Positions 31,001-44,597 of a DNA stretch of 64,000 nt are shown in pieces. The stretch is taken from NCBI GenBank assembly GCA_030562195.1, contig JAUJPP010000007.1, forward strand, positions 29,943,769 to 30,007,768, in the 5' to 3' direction. Below the pieces are notes generated by a model, which saw nothing but the letters and a program-made list of their open reading frames with translations, did no database searches and was not told the DNA's origin. The position numbers and the translations under genes were made by a program. This DNA comes from Nipponacmea schrenckii (lineage: Eukaryota; Mollusca; Gastropoda; Lottiidae). The stretch's first letter is position 1. Each line of letters opens with the position of its first letter.

Positions 31001-34000
31001 CGTTTAACATGCGTATATTACATAATTTCTTTGACTATCAGCATTTCTTATGCCATATCAAATTTTACCCATTTCTGTGAGGGAGGGGAAATTTCTCCTG
31101 CACCGACTCAAAGAACTACATAAGAGGTGAGTTAGAAGTATATATATCTCATTTCCATACCATTCCAACGTTTATGGGTGGAATATATATTTTAGTGTAT
31201 AATGACATTTGTTTTGCATATAGAGTTTTGATTCGCTGTCTGTGTGCATGATAAATAAATAATAATTACTCCCCTTTAAAAACCCGCCATCTTTTGCAGA
31301 AGTGCATGCGTCAAATCATATATGTTTGAGATAACTAACAAGATGGTACACTGAAACTTTCCCAGTCAGGTATTTATCATACTTATATATATCTATCATT
31401 ATTAGCTTATTTCCTCTTTCTACTATAGATGTATTACTTATCTCTGACTGTCATTCTATAAAAAGCGATGTTATTCACCCCTTTACCCGTCATGGTATCT
31501 TTCGGCAACTGTCAAGTCGGCATAAGAACAAAGCGAATGTCTTTGTTTACATTTGTAACTTTAGTGCAGCCATTTGCAAACTAATTTGATTGTGTCATCA
31601 AATATTACGTAATATTTACGATTTCTGGTCTATTCAGTTTATATTTAAATCATATACTTAGATTTTATTGCGAGATTTGGTATTATAAGACTAAATTTCT
31701 TTCGCGTGTGTAAGTGAATGAAAACTGCACGCAGACAGGGCATGTTGACCTGCTCATAGCGCAGACATATTTTCTTCTGTTATCAACTATTGCATAATAA
31801 GTATCTTCATTATGTAATGGACTTATACGCTTCTTTTTCACCTTAAATGACCCTAAGACCACTGTCTGGCCATTATAGTATGTGTCATTGATTATTTAAA
31901 GTGACAATTCCTCTGCAAATGTTCTTTTGACTAATAAAACCTATGTTTTTGGATATGGGTTTTGAGGTCAAAATGTCTGCTAAGAATGTGGAACTGTAGG
32001 ATGCTGTGTTCTAATTCACTGTACAGCTACTATGGTACAATAACCTACTTATAAATGCAGACAATTCTTATACCACTACCATTCATGATAATATGATATT
32101 CAGCTTTCATCAACTGTGGCTATAACAATATCAAATTACTAATGTATGAATTGAATGATTTTGTTATTTAATTATTTATTTTATCCTTTCACATTTTTTG
32201 TGGTCCTCAGAATTGTCTCTTTTTAATTATTTTTCATTTAACTTTTTTCTATTATTGTAGATTTTTTTGACATTTTGGGGCACAATGGGCATGTTGACCA
32301 TAATTAATTCTTTTGTTACCAATTTTTTAAAAATTTCTTTCCTTTAAAATTTAATTTTTTTTTCTTATAAAAACTTGTTTTTCTTCAACAACTGATCATT
32401 TTGTTTGAATTGAAACAGTTAGATAGTTCTACACAAAGTATCTTTTACCCACTAACTGGAGATATAGAGGGGCTAATAATTCATACTATTTATAACATTG
32501 TATACATTGTGTGACTTCAGTATTCATGTCCATTAGATAATTGATATACCAGCTCTATTGTATTGCATCTCTATCATTGGAATGTTCCCCTTCATATTAT
32601 ACAAATAGTTATAATAGTCAAAAATAAAAAGATTATCTATGTGGACTCTCCAAATGCTAAGTTAAAAACCAAGTGGCATCAGGTCTTCAGACTTTGCTTG
32701 CTAATGATGACACTCACCACAATACTTGTATATATATGGCAATCAAATTCATTATAATTTTATACTCCGGGACAATATTGTCCACTGGGATACTCACCCC
32801 TTTCACTATATCTATATTCATACCTGTAACAGCAGTATAGTAAGCAGAAAGCCATATGGAGTGCAATTGAATTTTAATGATTAATTTTGCAGACTATATT
32901 ATGCACAACTGTTTTCTTAATGACGTACTTTTTCGTCATAAAATTGCACATGACATTTAATGATGTTTTATAACATTGTTTAGGTTAAAATGAAAAACAG
33001 TTATATTTTAAAATTACAGCTTTTGTTCTGAACTATAGATACTAAAAACCAGTGATTGGTAAGTCTATCCAACATACAGTAAAAGGTGATTCAGGTCTGC
33101 TGGGTATTCTGTGATGTTTATGTGATTTCGGGAGATAATCTACCTACTTTCAATAAATGTCCACTGATATGTTCTTGCTTAGAAAGTCAAGAATTGTGAT
33201 GTTTTTTTTTAAAATTTTATAACATAACTACTTTTTGACCCATTCTCATTGTATTTTACAAAGCATCAAATTACAAAATAGATTTTAAGTACAGAATTCA
33301 AGATTTTTGTCTTAAATAGCTTGGATTCATATTGGAATAGATCCAACAAGAGAGTTAAGTACGAATTCTAAATCGGATTAAAGTCCAATTAAGAAATATG
33401 TCCAATACTTTTTGAGGTGCCAAAATCCATCAGAGACTGAAACAATCTCTTGTAGAAAATTCATCATTAGTGAAATGGAAGAGACCCAAAAAAAGAGAAG
33501 GTTGATAATGAAGTTGGGCCTAGATATCTTGGTAAATGTTTGTTATAGCTGGTTTAAAAGTAAATCAATATTTTACTTCCAATACTAATGTCTGGAATAT
33601 AGTTAAGTGCAAGGTCATGATTTATGGGTTAGATTTAATTCCTGTGGAATAATTTATAATAGACATATGTATACCAATGAGAAGTCTCCCAAGAAAGCTT
33701 ACACCAAGAACAACAATTTCAAAGGGCATTCTAAGGAGTCTTTTATTCTATGTATAAGGAATTCGAGAAATAAAATCAAATTATGATGTCACTATTTGCA
33801 GTACTATTCAACTAGGTGAACAAATGCAGATTGTGCGCTGAAAACAAATTGGGACCTAATCTTTTCTTTTGAACTTAGAAGAAATATTTTATAAGCATTG
33901 AGTTTATCTTCATAATATTTCAAAAGATAAATTTTATGTCTCATAAATTTGAAAGCAGGGAATTCTTTAGTGGGAGAACTAAGAATGTACATAATACTCG

Positions 34001-37000
34001 AAAAATTTGGCTCAAGAAAATGTGCAAAATTTTCTTAACACCCTTTGTATCAGCCCATAACTCTTCTAGAGATAAAACTAGTTCTATTCAACTGCCAATA
34101 GTTATATATGAATGCATGTCTGAGTTAAATAGGAGGTTAAAAACGGTACTAGTAGACTATTGGTATAAGTTTCTATAGAATTGCTGGGCTATAATCAATA
34201 TTCAGTTTACTTTATGTGATAGATAGAGTACTTCTCACTGCACAAACCTGCTTTTTACTCCAGTACATAATCTAATGTTTTATTGAACAGAATATCAACT
34301 GTCTGAGAATAATCTGGCATGAACCAGTGGTATTCTATCATAGAGTATTAACCTGCTAGTACATGGTCTTATTATTTGGGTCATGGTATGATACATAATA
34401 TGATATATACAATTATATGTATATACTTAAGTGATACACATAGTGCTAAATATATAAGATACATGTAGTGATATTATACGCTTAGTAACAATTTTAAAAA
34501 TTAAAGATTTATACAAGTCATTAGTAAGAAATGTCAACATCATCAAATGTGCAATCTTGATCCTGAGAAAGCCTCATTTCTAAAAGTAGAATATTGAGTT
34601 AAGATGCATCGAGTTTGAAATGTGCCAAAAACCACTTAATATGTTGGTCAAAATAATGAAAAATTATTGACTTTTGATGTAAATCTTTGTTAATTAGACG
34701 TCCTTTACAAATATTTCTTCTCTGATTGGTTTATTTTCCAGTTTAATTATAAATGGTCTTAATCACCTCCAGACAGTTTCATTAAAATCTGATTGCTGTT
34801 AATTTCTCAAACCTCCATTTTCTCAATACTCGATAGTTTAAATTTGGCTCACATCCCTTCTTTGTTTGTGGTTAAAATCATTAGTTTTTAAAATAAAAAT
34901 CTTGTTTTATAGCAACCGTTGATTTGTACTTTTAAGACCTTTATTTGGGTTGGATTGTGTTCAATTATATTGGGTAGAAAGTACAGGAAAAGTATTGGAA
35001 ACTTTGTTTTAGATTTTTTGCTGAAAACGAGATGACAGAGTTGAAGCAAACAACTTTTAATGTTTTGTTTCAGGTCAAATTTACTAACTTAATTCTTGTT
35101 ATTTAATAGTGGATATCTTTCAGATTTTGAAACTAAAGAACATCAGTGAGTTCAAGATGGGAGCAACTTCATTATTAAGTTTGCATGTTCTGTTTAAAAT
35201 ATTAAGGCATCTGAAAGTTAATGTCTTATCATTGATAATGTTGCTATGCCTGCTGCCATTAACTTCTAATTCAAAGGATATGTATGAATAGATGAAATGT
35301 ACCTCTGTTATAGATAACAGATGTTCTTAGGTTAATTTAAACTAGGCAAGTTGACCAGATCATTTCAAAAAAGTTTTTTGTCTACTTACATTAGAAACTG
35401 AAGACCTTTTGGATTACAAGCATATTTTGATTATTGATGATGCCCCCATGGACATAGAAATTGAAATAGATAATCGGATAGAAAAGAAGGGTTAGCAAGA
35501 TAGATGAGACTCTTGAGGCAGACAATATTTAAACTCCCAACTATGTGTACCGGTACTGGATATGACATCTTTGAAGAACCTAGTTCTCTTCATTGGTTAT
35601 TAGTGGTATTATTAGAGCTTACATTAGCTTGTTTGATCATATAAGACTTCCTTTGATTCTTCCATCAGTATTACTGTATTGCTTTTTTTCAATATTCCAC
35701 CTCTCCAATCTCTAATGATGGACCATACACCTTCAGATTGAGCCACAAAGAATCACTGCATCAGTACAGAGACAAATACACTGAGAAACGAATACTTGAG
35801 ATGTTTATCTTAAATGTGTTTTGTGGCAAATTGATTTGACTTACTTCAAGGTTATTCAATGCATCTTTTTCTTTTGTGTTTTTTGTGCTTACTTTTGATC
35901 CACAAATGATTGTGATGGGTTAAGGGTTTTTTTTTTGCCAGAAAGTAATTGTTTTCTGTGATTCTCTAAAGCTTTGTCCATCTATCTTAGTTCTTGCTTC
36001 TCAGCATCACAGATGGTAATAAGTTACTATTTTTAATCTACCAGCCAGATTTTGTGTCCCAAGTTCCAAATTTCACATGGAATCAAGAAATGTACATGCA
36101 TTAGAATATCTTCATGCATAATGGTTATGTCATTAGTTTAAAAAATTGAACCATTTTAAAACCAAAATGTCTGAAGTTGGCCTCTTGAGGGCATATTTAT
36201 AAGTCATTATGTCAGGGAAATGCCAGGGAAATAATTTAACAAAAGTCTGTTGAAGATCTGCTCTTTCATTCCATTGACAAGAGTCATCTCTACCAGGACC
36301 TTTTCAGATAAAGACCTTGAAAATCCTGTTTTTTTTTAAATTGAAACATACCACATCTAATGTGACTTAAAAGACATGTCACATGTACACGATTAAAGGA
36401 TTTTATTTATTATTATACAACAAAAAACAATTAACATGACTGGTTTTTTAAATCCTTTCCTGTTGCTGTTGACTTTTAACAGCTGCTTTCCGAACTCCCT
36501 ACTCCCTAAATTGGACTCGAAGGGTAATGTTAGTGAAGTCATTGAATTTGAGCATAATGTTGACAGCTAGAGGTTCTATTTAAGCATACCCTCAAGTCCT
36601 GTCTGATTGACATAGCTCATCTCATAAAGTTAGCTCATGTTTCAGCTCAACAACCCACATCAGCTGCATTACTATAACATCAATCAGTGTGTAACTACAA
36701 ATGTAGAATTAGGTAAATCCCAGATGGAAATTCTACCACCCTATAAATAGTGGAGGAGGTCAGACAATACTGACTTAAGGTCATTTAAGAGTATGACATT
36801 AAATCTTGATTCTCACCAAGAAGGAAGCAGCTTCTAAAGTCAAGGCTTCCTGATATAATAATATACATGTGTATGTGAAGACTTGACAATTATGTTTAAA
36901 TGCTTCACCTGACAATGGTGACAGTAATATTATTTATGATCCAATGAAGAAAAAGTCACTGTTTTTATTCAGTGGTCTATGATGTCACACCAGTTTCTTT

Positions 37001-37596
37001 TCATGTTGATTATTGTTACTTGACTAAATGAATTTTTTTTTAATATTTTGTTGACTTTAGGATAATAATCATTGATCATCGATTTGAAATTCAGAACATT
37101 ATTTAATTTATTGACCATTGCATTTAGATGCACAAAATAGATCAATTTCCCTTTGTTGAACTTGCAAAAAGATTCTAATTTATTTATGTCACCACCATAT
37201 TTCCTACAATTTATTTTTAATCCTGAGTTCTTTTCACAAAAATATACAATATATTTTATTTTTTCTTTAAGAGCTTTTCTGTGTGAAACAAATTAAACCA
37301 TATTTTGAAGCCGGTCCAACCACCCATGGGCTATAATTTCCACTGACAATGTCTTTAATCCCTTTTTGACAACAATGCAACCAAATCAAGTCACATGTAC
37401 AAGTTGAGCCGAGTAGGTTAGAGGGAACTCCCTATGACGTCATCTGATGTTTTTAATATAACATTCCAGGGGGAATCCAACAGCGAAGTAGGCCGTACAC
37501 ATAGGAGTTATAAATAGAATACGTCAAATTAGGTCAAATTTAGAAATACATTTTCACTCCAATTAAAACAGTAACGGCAATAGTATGTAATAAAAG

Positions 37597-37709
37597 TAGA
37601 ACCGCACACGTGTCTATAGGTTTTCAATATTGCATGAGGGGCTTGGCGTAGTGATACCAAGAGTGTGCGTAGCATATTGAAAACCTATAGACACTTAAGT
37701 GCGGTTCTA
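37597..37709. mobile_element. 113-bp hairpin element
   Basis: TAGAACCGCACACGTGTCTA at the left and its near reverse complement TAGACACTTAAGTGCGGTTC + TA at the right form arms of about 36 bases. Both arms contain the shared core TGTCTATAGGTTTTCAATAT, around a loop of about 40 bases rich in G and CpG. TA at both ends suits a Tc1/mariner-type MITE. Confidence 0.7.
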
Positions 37710-40700
37710 CCATTATATTCAATAGAATGTACATACGTAGTCTAATTGAGTTGCTATATTGTATATTTTGTATAGTTCTATCATTGTTGGAGAGGGCTTA
37801 TAATATGGGCATAGCCTGTTACAAACCCTTTTTATCATGTATATCTTAGGATATATCTGTGAGTAAACTACCAATATAACAAGAAACACCCTGATGCCAC
37901 AGCCCCTGGAATCAGTCATCTTTCAACATTCTAAGTACATGGAATAAAGAGAAAGATATCAACATAGCTTATCAAAAACTTTTTTTTTCAGTTAACTTTA
38001 TAAACAAAATCCAAATAGATAGTAAGGTGGTTGTAATTTTATATTATCTTCAATACTTGTTTCGTACCTATCATAAACAAATTCTGAATAAATTCTATAT
38101 GATTAATATCTTCAGGTCTGAAACATGTAAATGTTATATAATTTTCCTTTTCTTCAGAACATATTCCAAAATTAACACATCATAAAAGCTGTAATACTAA
38201 GAAATTCTTGCAGACATGCAAAATTCCATTATAAGTGGCATCCCCATGAGTGTGTTGTTGTTAACATATAGATGATATATTTCCATGGTAAGGCGATAGT
38301 CACCTCCTTTAGACTATGAACAAGTTGTTTTCTAACAAGTTAGTTATTAATTTCAAACATGGATTCTTTAAGGCATGATTCTGTACGATAAGGCTTACAT
38401 TATTGCATTTCAGTTCATTTCCTTATCACTTGTAGAGCTGCACATGAAAATGTTAATAACAAATTAAGAGTGATGACAGCTTCAATATCTGAACTATCTT
38501 TTTTTCAATTGTGTTCTTCTGGATTCAAGCCTTATTTTTTAAATATTTGATATTGTTCATTAACTTGAGGATTATACACATAGCCTTCTAATGGCATTCT
38601 CTTGAATAAGGAGATTGTGGGCAATAATTTGTCTAGACTGGCATTAAAACATCATGACATTTCTGACATCCAGAAGTGTTCCCTATCACCTAACAGTTGT
38701 ACATTGAAATAAGCAAGCTAATGCCGAGTTCCTGGGTAAACTATTACCATTGTTCATAAACTTACCGGTAACCATTTCTGGCTAAATAAAAAAAAAAGAA
38801 AAGTAACAAAAATATAAATTTAATTCCTTCTTACTCCAATTCTTTAATTCCTTATTTTTTTGTGTATTTATCACTGTCTTGATATGAAAAGTTGAGGGAG
38901 TCATTGTCCAGACTATGGGAAAGATATAGAATAGATAATTATGACTTTGTGAATATTTGTTTAGCGCTGGGGAGGATATCGCTTAATGTCAGGTTCTTTC
39001 TGAATCCAATGACTGAGGGGGGATCGGAAAATGTTCCGACAAGTGTATGACGCTGACAGGATGTGCCAATTTTGAATGACATATTGGACAAAGTTTAGTA
39101 CATTGGGATAAAACTAGTGACCAAAACACATGTATCTGTGTTTTTAGTATCTGTAAATTGCATCTTGCAATCTTACTGCATAGGTTCCATCTGAATCTGA
39201 AAGACAGTAGTAAAAGATCCGGTAGGATCGACAATCTCTTCCGCAAACCATAACTATATGAGGAATGAAAGATCAGAGAGTGTCTCAACATCTAACAACT
39301 AGATACTAAGCATCAATCCAGAAAAAAACACCAAAAAATCTGGCATTTTTCGTCAAAAAGAAACACAAATGGCATGCCTCCACACCATTGTCTTAACGTC
39401 TTGGCAACCGCGCAACCGTAGCACTTTCACTGAGGTCCACCATGAGTACAAATTGTATGATACGCGTTGGAGCAAAACAAGGATTTTCTGAAGAGGAGGA
39501 TTCTTTAACTCTTTAACATATTGTAATAATCCATTAAAATAATTAATTTCGAAATACTTATGTCAGCATCTTTCAAAAATTACTTAGTTTAATGGATACA
39601 TCTGTTATATAGCGATTATATTCTTTAGTCAAGGCACCTAGTAGGCCTAAATCCAATAAAATGTTTTCTTGTTGACCAAGTTTGTGACCTTTATTCATTA
39701 TTTATAATAATTTATGTCCATTCTAAGAGGTGTTAATCCTTTTATATATGGTAAATAATACCCTAACATAGTCTCATATTATACCAATGATGACAGTTTT
39801 ATCTGTAACTTTAGTCACAGTATAATTATATAGAAAGCAATGACTAGACTTATGCTAGGCTTGAACTTTGAGTTGTAAATGAATGATTTAAAATGTACAT
39901 TAATTTCACATATTTTATGGACAAATATGTGAAAACATTAACATTTATCAAACTATCAAATATTTATCAAATTCATCTTAAAAGTTATCTCAATACTCCA
40001 ATCAAACACCTACAGATTTATATGCAGTGAGAAAAGGTTTATCTCATAACTCCTGTGATTAGAAGGATATCCCAAACATTAACTTAATCAAATGTCAATA
40101 TATTTATTGAGTAGCCTTCACTCTATCTATATATAAAGTCGAGGATGCTAATAATCAACAACCCCATGAAATCCAGTGAAACCGAAAGAGTATGTTACAC
40201 CATGAAATAGGTGAAAATATGGTTTGGTTTATCAACAAAGGGAAGTACCATAGATGTTGTACTTCAAACTGATGGAATTGCAAGGGAACTCAAAATCAGA
40301 TTTTAATTCTAACAAGTGATATTGAACTCTAGCAACTGGTTAGACAAAACACAACTATTTCAAATAAAAAAAAAGTAATCTAGATTATTTAATATTGAGA
40401 GCTCCCCTTAAATTGGAAAAAAAACAAACCCACTTCATCAGACACCAACAAATCATTTTTTATAAGATTTAATGTTCAAGGCATTACATAATACATTATA
40501 TAAACATAGATTTTCAAAAATATTTTACTTTTTGAGGACAAACTTTATTCAAAAAACCGAATTATTATGTTTCATGCAGACAAGACTCTCTGAGTTAATT
40601 TAAATTGCACTTATTCAATATATAGACAAGTATTCTACATATTCTGGAAATTGATAAATTGAAAATCTAATAAGACATTGAGAAATGCATCATTGACATG

Positions 40701-41159
40701 CACAATATTAAATATCGCGAAACTGTCTGTCGAGAATAAATTGAATTCTTGTAAATTTCTCCTCTACTCATCTAATAAAATAGTCTGACACTGTCATCTT
40801 TTAATATGATATACATGTTTTAAAAACTGTGAGATATAAGTTCTATTTGTGATTGTGTCAAGCTGCTCTGAAACATAGATAGGTTTTTTATTCAAGACAT
40901 TAATGTACATGTACCAGTACTAACATGGTCTTAAAATTATTCTTTTTATACCGGGATTTTGAAATTATACTTTTACATCCGTAGGCTTTTTAGATTAAAA
41001 GGAAGGAGAGTAGATATTATTCTTTGCAGAAATTATATAGATCTTTAGAGAAATACATGTCTTTAAAAACTTATGACAAAGCTTTGCCTCTAACTATAAT
41101 AGTCTGGAATTAACTAGGCAGGTTATTCGCTTCTATTTAAAAAATAAGTGTGATATCAA

Positions 41160-41720
41160 GAGAAATATTCAAGATGGATTCCCACTGTGAAATTCTATTA
41201 TTGGCTGGTAAAGCATTAAGACGATTGTACCCTTAATTTTGGTTTCTCTTATCTCCATTTATTCATATGCATATTCCATAATTTAACTGCAAATACGTGT
41301 GTCAGTTGAAAGTACTGTATAAATGTTCTAATGATCAGATAATATACTAGTTTGTCTAACAAGTACCTAAATTTAATAGTTCAAAGAGTTTTTGCATCCA
41401 CATACGTTTCAATAAGTCAAGTATGGATTATTCATTAGAAGTATTGATTAATCAATTAGTAAATTTGATAGACTTTTAAACAATAAGACATCCCATCTTT
41501 AACTGTATTTGAGGGCTGCACCTCTCCAGTTTGTTAGGTGCTTGCTGACTAATTTGACAGTGGAATTGGAACATGTAGTTTAAATAAGAAGTGAGATATT
41601 CAAGATGGATTCCCATTATGAAATTTTATTTTTGGCTGGTAAAGTAATATACATTAGGACAACTGAATCATTTAACTGTATCTAGGGGCTGCAACTGCCC
41701 AGTGCCATTGTTAGATTCCA
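41160..41720. repeat. Partial duplication with shared blocks
   Basis: AATATTCAAGATGGATTCCC, then TGAAATT and TTGGCTGGTAAAG, at 41165-41212 recurs as GATATTCAAGATGGATTCCC and its continuation at about 41593-41645. A second block (AACTGTATTTGAGGGCTGCA at 41500-41520) recurs as AACTGTATCTAGGGGCTGCA at about 41676. The order is kept, so this looks like an old tandem duplication or two copies of one dispersed repeat with different internal lengths. Confidence 0.55.
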
Positions 41721-42846
41721 GCTTGGGCTAAATAATGCCTGAAATTTTAAACTTGCATTACTGAATACATGTTGGAAGGACTGTCACAGAACATAGAGTT
41801 AAGTCAATGGCTGGAATTGTTAAACCAAGGCCTGCTGCTAACCTTTTCAAAATTTCGGTCTTTGCACTCTGCATGGCTCAATCACAATCTGGTTTAGAAA
41901 ACTCAGGTCCATTTTATGCCATTCTATTTTGATTTAACTTTTATCATAAATAGAATCAGACAGTCAGTATCTTTATAGGTAAACAAACTTCAAGAACATT
42001 TATAGGAAATTTTGGTGCATCTTGTATCCTGAAGATAATTGATTTAAAGATAAATTATTTCTAAGTAGAGAGAAGCCTATCTATTCAGTAAGGATATTAG
42101 ACAAAGCAGGATTTAGATTAAGAATTAAATATTTGCCTCACCAGTAGATAAAAACTCCATATGTCTTTTCATCTACAAAATCTTATGTTGGGTTCTTTTA
42201 CAATGCACTTTAAACATACTGTGGAAGCTAAGACTGTCATCACATCATCGCAATTTAAATTTCTTAGATGTTTGTAGTATTTCATGTGGGAATGTTGTGG
42301 CCTGAAAGACATGACAAACCTAACTTCTATGGAAATTTTAATTACAGAAGAACTAGACTTTGGATTTTAATTCTTATAAGTGATAAAGATATCTGCAATT
42401 TTGCACTGCATCAGCTGATAGAGCAAATATTTAGATAATTGTATAGGTGTGACTAACTAGAAAAGCAATATTCATTACACAGTGTTTTTACTGAGAAAAC
42501 ATATTTTGTATTTCATAAAAAAGATTTCTTCCCAACATTGACTATCTGTAAATTTTTAAATGATTTGTACAAAACCCATACTTGAGAATATATATTCACC
42601 ATGTTTGTAGAGTAAATCTTAAATCATTAAAATAAAGTGTATACATGTATTTATTTATTTGGAATGTTTGATGAGCTATATAACACTGATTATACAAATA
42701 CACCTAGATTTCGTGTAACAGTGTGTATTCTGTTGACAATACCGCGATGAAAGTAAATATGTATCATTTTAGTAACAATAGTTCAACAATGATGTGATTA
42801 CTAAGACAATAAAATATTTATTAAAGATTTTAAGTTGTACCACATC

Positions 42847-43141
42847 TTAAAGGGATTGTAAAGTGTATCAGGAATACTGTTAGCATAGATTTGCACCATG
42901 TCATTTTTCAACCAGACGTCTGTTGTTCCTGCAATTGCTCTAAATCTACGTGTTAGATGGTGTCACTCCTGTAAAATATACTTGTATTATATAAGGTCCT
43001 ATGTGCTGGTGATGTCATAAACCGCCTAGTATAATGGAATTGCACAAACTAATGGCATCTGATTTTAAATTTGTATGATGCAAATCGCTGGCAACAGTGT
43101 CCATATAATAGGTTTTAAAGTCCTCTTAACAATCCCTTTAA
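42847..43141. mobile_element. Palindromic MITE 'TTAAAGGG' family, copy B
   Basis: It starts TTAAAGGGATTGTAAAGTGT and ends TTAACAATCCCTTTAA, giving matched termini with TTAA on both sides. The interior is imperfectly palindromic: TTAGCATAGATTTGCACCAT on the left, ATGCAAATCGCTGGCAACAG on the right. It shares CCAGACGTCTGTTGTTCCTG with the corresponding position of copy C (CAGATGTCTGTAGTTCCTGC). Non-coding, 295 bases. Confidence 0.8.
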
Positions 43142-44597
43142 CCCTGCCTTTTGATTTGCTATGACCTTCTTCCCACAGTCTATTGTCTTGGTACAAAATG
43201 TTCGATACAACAAAGGTTGAGAGAAAAAAGGACTAAGTTGTGCAGTTGTGGAATTTACAATATTGATTCACCCAGAAACATTTATTGGTAAAACTTCAAT
43301 TTTTGTCTTAACTCAGTGATTTGATATATAACATAGCTTGGTTTGAGGTCGTTTTCAGAGATGTCAATGTATGTTTTGTGAGTTATTTTTTTCTCAAGGT
43401 TGAAAATTTATACATTGGCTACAAATGACATAAATAATTAGTTTCTTAAATGTACTACTAAAGCATATCTACTACAAGATATACAAGACATGGTACAATT
43501 AGAGAAAACTATGTCTTATATTTAGTAATTGAATGATTTGTTATTATAGAAACATAATTCACAGCATCTTGCTTATTAAAACCCCTCACTTTTATTGACA
43601 AAATTTCTTTATATGTGTTCTGTGTCTATATGCATATTAATTTGGTCAGAATAATACCTTTTTTCATCTAGAGCATTCTACTTTCTTATCAGGATAATCG
43701 TCTAGAAAACATGGAATCAATAGTACCTGTAGATGTGTACATTTAATATGCAGAGGTTTGAGAGTCTCTGGAATTAGAATAACAATTAGATTACCATTTG
43801 CCGTATATTTTTATAACTTATTTAAGTTTGAAATAAGAAACATGGTGATGAAATTAAAGAAAATTGACTAAATAGATTGATTATTGGGTTGCAATAAAGT
43901 TCAGAATACCATGTAATTAAATGTGAAAGCTGACTTAATGAAGAATTTTTATCTTTTGGCTCAGTGTCATCATAATTAAAATTGTAATTTCATATAGTTT
44001 ATATGATTCCTCAGATAAGTAATAAGTTTGTGAGGTCAATGACAGACACATTTCAAAATGAAATTGTATTTTTTATTATTTTTTTTGTCTCACGTAAGTT
44101 GTCTAATAATGTGACATGCCAAGTTTTGTAATGTGTTAGTAGGCGTTTATGATTCATACAGAAGACACGAAATTTCTGTAATGGTGACTGACATTGTTGA
44201 CCTTTTTTGAACTGCAAAACCAAGGAATGGTATCATCATTTTTGATGTAACTAGTCATTTTTGGCAAATTGGTCAAAATTGAGCAGCAGTTCTTTTGAGT
44301 TTCATCTATTTTGAAGTAAACGATCTGGGGTGTGTCTACTTTATTCGGGTACTACAATTTGTCATGATTCAAAATATTTCACATTGAAAATCAAACTTTA
44401 GGAATGAAAATTGCAAAATGACGGCTTAGTATTTTCAGTATTTTGCCTTAAAATTGTTTAAACCTAGTAAAAGTGTTCTATGTATATGAATGGGTAAAAT
44501 ATTGTATACCTTCTTTTCTATTTTTCAGGTACAGATGCCTTCCCTCCCCACCTGCTACCCTTTCCTGACGCTACAAGACCATAACTAAAATCCGAAC

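Larger units (their letters stand above)
28044..44528. other. Long region without a supportable coding exon
   Basis: The left edge contains the 5' UTR exon (ending at about 28588) and promoter of the nucleotidyltransferase gene. The right edge is the 3' end of a 5'-UTR intron of the zinc-finger gene (tttttcag at 44521-44528). In between I found a hairpin element (37597-37709), a MITE (42847-43141) and a partially duplicated segment (41160-41720). The many short open frames have no domain, ATG context or splice logic that I trust. An upstream non-coding exon of the zinc-finger gene may lie anywhere here. Confidence 0.5.

Noticed and set aside
37435..37442. Perfect TGACGTCA (CRE) in the long non-coding region
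   Set aside because: A single eight-base palindrome with no transcription start nearby is not evidence of a regulatory site.
38989..39291. 100-codon minus-strand frame
   Set aside because: No domain or conserved motif, no neighbouring exons, and a composition like random translation of this DNA.
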